Below, piece by piece: positions 60,415-64,000 of a stretch of DNA of 64,000 nucleotides. The notes under the pieces are model-generated. The model was not told the DNA's origin, ran no database searches, and saw only the letters and a program-made list of their open reading frames with translations. The position numbers and the translations under genes are program-made. This DNA is from Paenibacillus oryzisoli (GTDB taxonomy: Bacteria; Bacillota; Bacilli; Paenibacillales; NBRC-103111), in the NCBI RefSeq assembly GCF_001653565.1, contig NZ_LYPB01000047.1, positions 108,519-172,518 of the forward strand, read 5' to 3'. The stretch's first letter is position 1, and every line of letters starts with the position of its first letter.

Positions 60415-60420
60415 TATAAT
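60415..60420 (+). promoter_or_regulatory. Candidate -10 of the 35-codon ORF
   Basis: TATAAT preceded by a weak -35. A leader of about 85 bases follows, with a possible hairpin from ATAGGAAAC (60461 area) to GTTTTCTAT (60479 area) before AGGAGG. Confidence 0.4.
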
Positions 60421-60511
60421 AAGCCTTAACTATGTACTTTAGTGTTCTTTAACCGTATAGGAAACGCTTACGAGGTTAGTTTTCTATCGGAAACTTTTAG
60501 GAGGTGCAGCA

Positions 60512-60619
60512 ATGTTCGGTTTATCCACCACATTTTGGCTCGTTAATTCCGTTTTTCTATTATTCATCGTCGCTATGTTGACGGCTTCCTATAACGAGGA
60601 CAAAACAAAAGGCCTTTAA
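60512..60619 (+). CDS. 35-residue single-helix membrane protein
   Basis: A compact ORF with an excellent AGGAGG at 60500-60505 and ATG 60512. The product has one hydrophobic helix (FWLVNSVFLLFIVAMLTA) followed by a polar tail NEDKTKG. It has its own putative promoter and is closed by a strong bidirectional terminator, which supports real expression. No family recognised; such short proteins often act as subunits or regulators of membrane complexes. Confidence 0.6.
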   Translation: MFGLSTTFWLVNSVFLLFIVAMLTASYNEDKTKGL

Positions 60620-60630
60620 TAGCCAAGAAA

Positions 60631-60672
60631 AAAGCATCGTCTTCTCCATTTGGAGAGGACGATGCTTTTTCT
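60631..60672. terminator. Bidirectional Rho-independent terminator
   Basis: AAAGCATCGTC-T-TCTCCA pairs with TGGAGA-G-GACGATGCTTT. A-rich on the left and T-rich on the right, it can serve both the 35-codon ORF (plus) and the AbrB-family gene (minus). Confidence 0.9.
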
Positions 60673-60684
60673 TTTTTTTAACTA

Positions 60685-60942
60685 CTAGGCTCTCGCCTTA
60701 AGCAGGTTCATTTCAGTTACGCAAACGCCGCAAATATAACGTTCTTTGAATTCACTGACACTTTCCATGCTACCGCAGAACACACATTTCGGACGATATC
60801 TCTCGAGAATGATATGGTCTCCCTGTACTAGAATTTCGACAGGATCTCCCTCATTCATTTGGTATCGCTTACGTAACGATTTGGGTAATACGATTCGTCC
60901 CAATTGATCGACTTTACGTACGACTCCAGCTGGCTTCATCAT
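60685..60942 (-). CDS. AbrB-family transcriptional regulator with CxxC pairs
   Basis: 85 residues. N-terminal AbrB/SpoVT swapped-hairpin DNA-binding domain (GVVRKVDQLGRIVLPKSLRKR, then DPVEILVQGDHIILERY), followed by a C-terminal CVFC...CGVC pair that could hold zinc. Unlike AbrB itself, the dimerisation tail is replaced by this short metal-like segment. ATG 60942 (or the adjacent ATG 60939) follows AGAGGTG. Probably a global transition-state-type regulator. Confidence 0.88.
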   Translation of the reverse strand: MMKPAGVVRKVDQLGRIVLPKSLRKRYQMNEGDPVEILVQGDHIILERYRPKCVFCGSMESVSEFKERYICGVCVTEMNLLKARA

Positions 60943-61027
60943 AGGACTTCACCTCTCTTTTCCCAGACGTCTTCTACAATTCCGGCAATTTCAGATCGAC
61001 TAACATTATAATATCGAGCTTACGGAT

Positions 61028-61046
61028 ATTATTCGCCGTGAATAAT
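61028..61046. promoter_or_regulatory. Inverted repeat upstream of the AbrB-family gene
   Basis: ATTATTC and GAATAAT flank GCCGT. It lies about 90 bases upstream of the AbrB-family start, near a TATAAT-like box on the minus strand. Candidate operator only. Confidence 0.35.
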
Positions 61047-61113
61047 GAAACTCCTTCTGTGAATCCCGCAAAATCTTTCTTTTCTTGTCATGCCTGTCTG
61101 TTAATTACCAATA

Positions 61114-61151
61114 TTTGTAGGTCTGTAGTCTCCCTACTCTAGACCTACAAA
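61114..61151 (-). terminator. Hairpin overlapping the trmL stop codon
   Basis: TTTGTAGGTCT (minus, from 61151) pairs perfectly with AGACCTACAAA (to 61114). The stop codon lies in the loop-side arm, so the last codons of trmL are part of the stem; the tail is only weakly T-rich. Confidence 0.65.
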
Positions 61152-61598
61152 TCCCGTTTGACGTAATCCTTCATATAGAATAATGGCCACAGAGTTAGAA
61201 AGATTCAATGATCTTACGCTATCTGACATGGGCAACCGAATTAAAGTATCCGGATGCTGACGCAGCAGTTCCTCTGGCAGCCCTTTGGTCTCTTTACCAA
61301 ACACGAAGAAATCGCCATCTTGGAAGGCAAAATCAGAGTAACGTAGGCTTGCTTTCGTCGACGCAAAGAAGAATCTATGACCTTCGTACGCTGCCATCAC
61401 TTCATCGAAAGAATCGTGATAATCAATTTTGACTGAATGCCAATAATCTAAGCCAGCACGTTTCAGCGTCTTATCATCGGTGTCAAAGCCAAGGGGTCTC
61501 ACCAAATGAAGATGAGCACCTGTTGCCGCACAAGTGCGTGAAATATTTCCTGTGTTCGCAGGAATTTCGGGTTCTACTAATACAATATGAAAAGCCAT
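61134..61598 (-). CDS. trmL: tRNA (cytidine(34)-2'-O)-methyltransferase TrmL
   Basis: SPOUT-class RNA methyltransferase of 154 residues that modifies the wobble base of tRNA-Leu. Signatures: N-terminal HIVLVEPEIPANTGNISRTCAATGAHLHLV, the FGKETKGLPEELL loop and the knot RLPMSDSVRSLNLSNSVAIILYE that binds S-adenosylmethionine. Full length, no oddities. ATG 61598 follows GAGGTG. A hairpin overlaps its stop codon. Confidence 0.95.
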   Translation of the reverse strand: MAFHIVLVEPEIPANTGNISRTCAATGAHLHLVRPLGFDTDDKTLKRAGLDYWHSVKIDYHDSFDEVMAAYEGHRFFFASTKASLRYSDFAFQDGDFFVFGKETKGLPEELLRQHPDTLIRLPMSDSVRSLNLSNSVAIILYEGLRQTGFVGLE

Positions 61599-61652
61599 CT
61601 CTATACATTCACCTCATTCTCTATCCTATTATACCCTGCGCCCGATTGCAAT

Positions 61653-61680
61653 TTAACACTGGGTTAACTTTATCTTAATA
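61653..61680 (+). promoter_or_regulatory. Three-repeat Pho box upstream of the PhoP-like regulator
   Basis: TTAACA (61653), TTAACT (61664) and TTAATA (61675) are spaced exactly 11 bases apart, matching the tandem TT(A/C/T)ACA sites bound by phosphorylated PhoP in Bacillus. A possible -10 (CATACT, 61701-61706) lies 20 bases downstream, so the box would overlap the -35 region, as in PhoP-activated promoters. Confidence 0.7.
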
Positions 61681-61741
61681 TCACGATGATAGAGGTACGT
61701 CATACTAGAGCTATCCTTCATTAAAAGGAGCCTTGCTAACA

Positions 61742-62455
61742 ATGAAAAAGAAGATATTAATTGTTGATGACGAACCTTCCATCTCCATGCTCATTGAATT
61801 CAACCTGAAGCTTGCCGGCTTTGACGTACATTGCGTATTCGACGGTGAAGCTGTCTTCAGTGCGATTCAATCATTTCGTCCTGACCTCATCGTTCTCGAT
61901 CTCATGCTGCCCAAAATGGACGGCTTACAAGTATGCCGCAAGTTGAGAAGCCAGAATAACCTCGTACCGATTATTATGTTAACGGCCATGCAAGATCTTA
62001 CTGATAAAATAGCCGGACTCGACAATGGTGCGGATGATTACATGACGAAGCCTTTCTCACCGCTCGAGCTTGTCTCTCGCATTCAAGCGATTCATCGCCG
62101 CATTCAGACCTTGCCGTCTACGACAGAAGAAGCACCGATTGCAATCGGTCAAATCTCTGTCAAAGCCGAGCAACGGGAAGTAACAATGAATGGCGCACCA
62201 ATCGAGTTGACACCGAAAGAATTCGAACTGCTACTTTTCCTCTGTAAACATCGTGGAAAAGTACTTAGTCGACAACAACTGCTTCACGGTGTGTGGGACT
62301 ACCACTTCCTCGGGGACACCCGCATCGTTGACGTCCATATCTCTCATCTTCGTGACAAGATTGAGCAAAATGCACGTCACCCTGAATATATCATGACGAT
62401 CCGTAACGTCGGATATAAATTGACTGAACCTGTCATTAAAGAGTCATACGCTTAA
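61742..62455 (+). CDS. PhoP/OmpR-family response regulator (PhoP-like, no adjacent kinase)
   Basis: 237 residues. Receiver domain MKKKILIVDDEPS with phospho-Asp 53 (IVLDLMLPKMDG) and TKPFSP, and a winged-helix output domain with LTPKEFELLLFLCKHRGKVLSRQQLL and GDTRIVDVHISHLRDKIE, very close in wording to Bacillus PhoP. ATG 61742 follows AAAGGAG; a TTG three codons earlier abuts the ribosome site. The Pho box upstream suggests autoregulation under phosphate control. The next gene is an MFS transporter on the opposite strand, so a partner kinase must be elsewhere. Confidence 0.92.
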   Translation: MKKKILIVDDEPSISMLIEFNLKLAGFDVHCVFDGEAVFSAIQSFRPDLIVLDLMLPKMDGLQVCRKLRSQNNLVPIIMLTAMQDLTDKIAGLDNGADDYMTKPFSPLELVSRIQAIHRRIQTLPSTTEEAPIAIGQISVKAEQREVTMNGAPIELTPKEFELLLFLCKHRGKVLSRQQLLHGVWDYHFLGDTRIVDVHISHLRDKIEQNARHPEYIMTIRNVGYKLTEPVIKESYA

Positions 62456-62472
62456 ATATCAAGTCAGGTGCG

Positions 62473-62540
62473 ACACCTTTCTTTGTTTGCACGGCTGTTG
62501 GTAACCTCCATGATGCCAACAAACAAAGAAAGGTGTTTTT
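62473..62540 (+). terminator. Long Rho-independent terminator of the PhoP-like gene
   Basis: ACACCTTTCTTTGTTTG pairs with CAAAGAAAGGTGT-side sequence, with an inner TGTTGG/CCAACA stem, ending in TTTTT. It also lies just downstream of the convergent MFS gene. Confidence 0.9.
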
Positions 62541-62551
62541 GCCTTCAGCTA

Positions 62552-63739
62552 TTACAAATTCCTGTTCCTCCCTTTGGTAGCCCATAAGAAATAGATCAAG
62601 AATACAAAGATCACCACAGCAATAAATCCAAACCCACCGAAAATGTCCATGTTGGCAGAAAAATAACCGAATCCCAACCCGATCATACTAAGCGCGGCAT
62701 TCTCCCCCAGTGACTGATAAGAACCCAGCGTCGCTCGCATCGACGAGTCGATCCCATGATGCAGATATCCAGCGGTTAGCGGTTCCAATACCCCTGCCAA
62801 CAAACATATAAAACCTATCACGGCTAGCCCGCTATAGTCTCTAACTAGGGAAATATACAGAAAACTAGTCGCTAACACCAGCATGGCACTGGTAAGCAAG
62901 TACTTGTAGCTAAGCCATCCTTTGACCCAGTAAGCCAGAAGATTACCAGGCAGACGGAGCACGAAAATGGCGGCAGAGAACATCCCGAAGTAGAAGACAG
63001 GAATGCCTAAGCGATCCAAGTAGGTCTGCCAGAACTCGTCAATAAAGCTAATGGCAGCACCCGTCACCATACCAGATAACAACACAAGTCTCACACCAGG
63101 ATGATCGCGGAAAAAGCGCATCGAAACCGTCATATAAGTCCGAATGGGGATCGGCTGCTCATCCGTTCCGTTTCCATTGGCTACACGAGGTTCAACTAAT
63201 GTGAGCGTGAGACACAGGGCAATCACCGCGCTCCCTAGCGATATCCAGTAATTCAGCTCAAAGTTAAAGCGGCTTGCCAGAAAGCTTCCGCAAAGCGCAG
63301 CAATCATGATTGAGACAATGTCTAGCGCATTAAGCCGACCTAGAATCTTCTCAAACGATTCCTCTTTCCCCTCTGATAAAAGAGAGTCATACAGTAGGGC
63401 TTGCTCTGCCCCGCTACTCGCGGAGTGTCCCACTGCCGCTAGAAATACGACAAGAGCAAAATGCCAGAATTCCGTCGCGAACACGAGAATGAGAAACTCG
63501 CAGCATCCCATGAGCGCCGCAACGATGAGCATGTGCTTTCTGCCCCATTTGTCAGCGATAATACCTGTGGGTACCTCTAATAAAACGATCGTAATTGCGA
63601 AAATAATCTCCGCATACACAACCATCTGAATGGTCATGCCCCGTTCTTCCCAATAGAGCCTCTCAATGACATACGCAGGAATGAGATGGGAGAAAAATTG
63701 AATCACATATAACTTCCGTATATTTACCATTAAACTCAT
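62552..63739 (-). CDS. MFS transporter
   Basis: 395 residues with eleven to twelve hydrophobic segments, the conserved loop ADKWGRKHMLI after the second helix, and ALGSYQSLGENAAL in the second half. Resembles Firmicutes drug/metabolite MFS proteins; cargo unknown. ATG 63739 follows AGAGG. Converges with the PhoP-like regulator across a shared terminator region. Confidence 0.9.
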   Translation of the reverse strand: MSLMVNIRKLYVIQFFSHLIPAYVIERLYWEERGMTIQMVVYAEIIFAITIVLLEVPTGIIADKWGRKHMLIVAALMGCCEFLILVFATEFWHFALVVFLAAVGHSASSGAEQALLYDSLLSEGKEESFEKILGRLNALDIVSIMIAALCGSFLASRFNFELNYWISLGSAVIALCLTLTLVEPRVANGNGTDEQPIPIRTYMTVSMRFFRDHPGVRLVLLSGMVTGAAISFIDEFWQTYLDRLGIPVFYFGMFSAAIFVLRLPGNLLAYWVKGWLSYKYLLTSAMLVLATSFLYISLVRDYSGLAVIGFICLLAGVLEPLTAGYLHHGIDSSMRATLGSYQSLGENAALSMIGLGFGYFSANMDIFGGFGFIAVVIFVFLIYFLWATKGRNRNL

Positions 63740-63925
63740 GTTCAGAACCTCTTTCTTTTCGTAGATTGACGTGTTTCCAACCTAAGAAAGGAGGTGCTCG
63801 TGAACAGCAGCTAATTATGAAGGCTTAACAGGGAGGTCTTGTGTGTGGCATATCATCCACTCCTTTGTGGGAATCATTCTTCTTTCTCCATTTTACCATA
63901 CAGACTAGTGCTCAAGAAGAATAGA
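63740..63925. other. Noncoding region between the MFS gene and the intron end
   Basis: Contains two ribosome-site-like stretches on the plus strand (AAAGGAGG near 63786, GGGAGG near 63830), each followed by a very short reading frame only (4 and about 27 codons). No convincing gene or tRNA is visible. This is the presumed 3' exon flank of the intron. Confidence 0.5.
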
Positions 63926-64000
63926 GTAGGCCCATGCATAGTTGCATGGGCCTCTCACAGAACCGAACGTGCGGGTCATCGCATTCGGCTCCTCCAGCGC
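63926..64000 (-). mobile_element. Group II intron, 3' end (domains V and VI), remainder beyond right edge
   Basis: On the minus strand 63991-63960 folds as domain V: GAGCCGAA pairs with TTCGGTTC, a two-base CG bulge follows, and TGCG pairs with CGCA around ATGACC; the catalytic AGC triad is present. After GTGA a second hairpin (AGGCCCATGCA with TGCATGGGCCT, about 63954-63929) fits domain VI. This is the typical tail of Firmicutes group II introns, whose reverse-transcriptase ORF would lie beyond the window. The exact 3' splice site near 63926-63930 and the branch A cannot be fixed. Confidence 0.8.

Noticed and set aside
63840..63922. A GTG-started frame of about 27 codons after GGGAGG
   Set aside because: Too short and without protein-like features; could be an accidental match or a cut-off leader next to the intron.

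Overview
The window looks like a chromosome segment from a Paenibacillus-type bacterium (Paenibacillaceae, Firmicutes). This is inferred from S-layer-homology (SLH) surface proteins, YesM/YesN-type kinase-regulator pairs, LplABC-type sugar transporters without their own ATPase, PrkA and AbrB sporulation-era regulators, AAGGAGG ribosome sites and CcpA (cre) operators. No species can be fixed from the sequence alone.

Layout. 1-5672 (minus): an extracellular-polysaccharide locus with a CpsB-type tyrosine phosphatase, an SLH surface protein, a YveK/CapA-type chain-length protein, a CpsD/CapB tyrosine kinase and the start of a CapD/EpsC nucleotide-sugar dehydratase running off the left edge. 5673-6060 is noncoding and rich in dyad-symmetric and repeated motifs. 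6116-8674: two overlapping small membrane-protein genes and prkA.

8852-33356 (minus) is a large carbohydrate-use region. It holds GH95, GH31, a GH43-like propeller protein, two GH36 alpha-galactosidase-type enzymes, a GH4 enzyme with the Cys-His-Glu signature of alpha-galacturonidases, a uronate-isomerase-like amidohydrolase, a Gfo/Idh/MocA dehydrogenase, an aldo/keto reductase, a cupin and a MATE exporter. An Lpl-type importer (two permeases, two tandem paralogous binding lipoproteins) and a YesM/YesN-type two-component system complete it. Next upstream (33552-47006, minus) are three genes for secreted or wall-bound proteins, one of 2,881 residues, carrying four copies of one jelly-roll module that resembles polysaccharide lyases. 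One of these genes is broken by frameshifts near its 3' end. cre sites lie before several of these genes. Together the region reads as a system that cuts a uronic-acid- and galactose-containing heteropolysaccharide at the cell surface, imports the oligosaccharides and dismantles them inside the cell. The substrate is not known from the sequence; no classical pectate lyase, polygalacturonase or rhamnogalacturonan lyase is visible.

47284-48202 holds decayed remnants of a YesN-type regulator and of what looks like a glycerol-1-phosphate dehydrogenase. 48337-64000 is a mixed region: a DUF2161-type nuclease-fold protein, a thioredoxin-reductase-like flavoprotein, two MFS transporters, a second sugar ABC importer beside a divergent YesM/YesN pair, a coiled-coil membrane protein with a phosphodiester-glycosidase-domain protein, a 35-codon membrane ORF, an AbrB-family regulator, trmL, and a PhoP-like response regulator preceded by a three-repeat Pho box. 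The right edge carries the 3' end (domains V and VI) of a group II intron.
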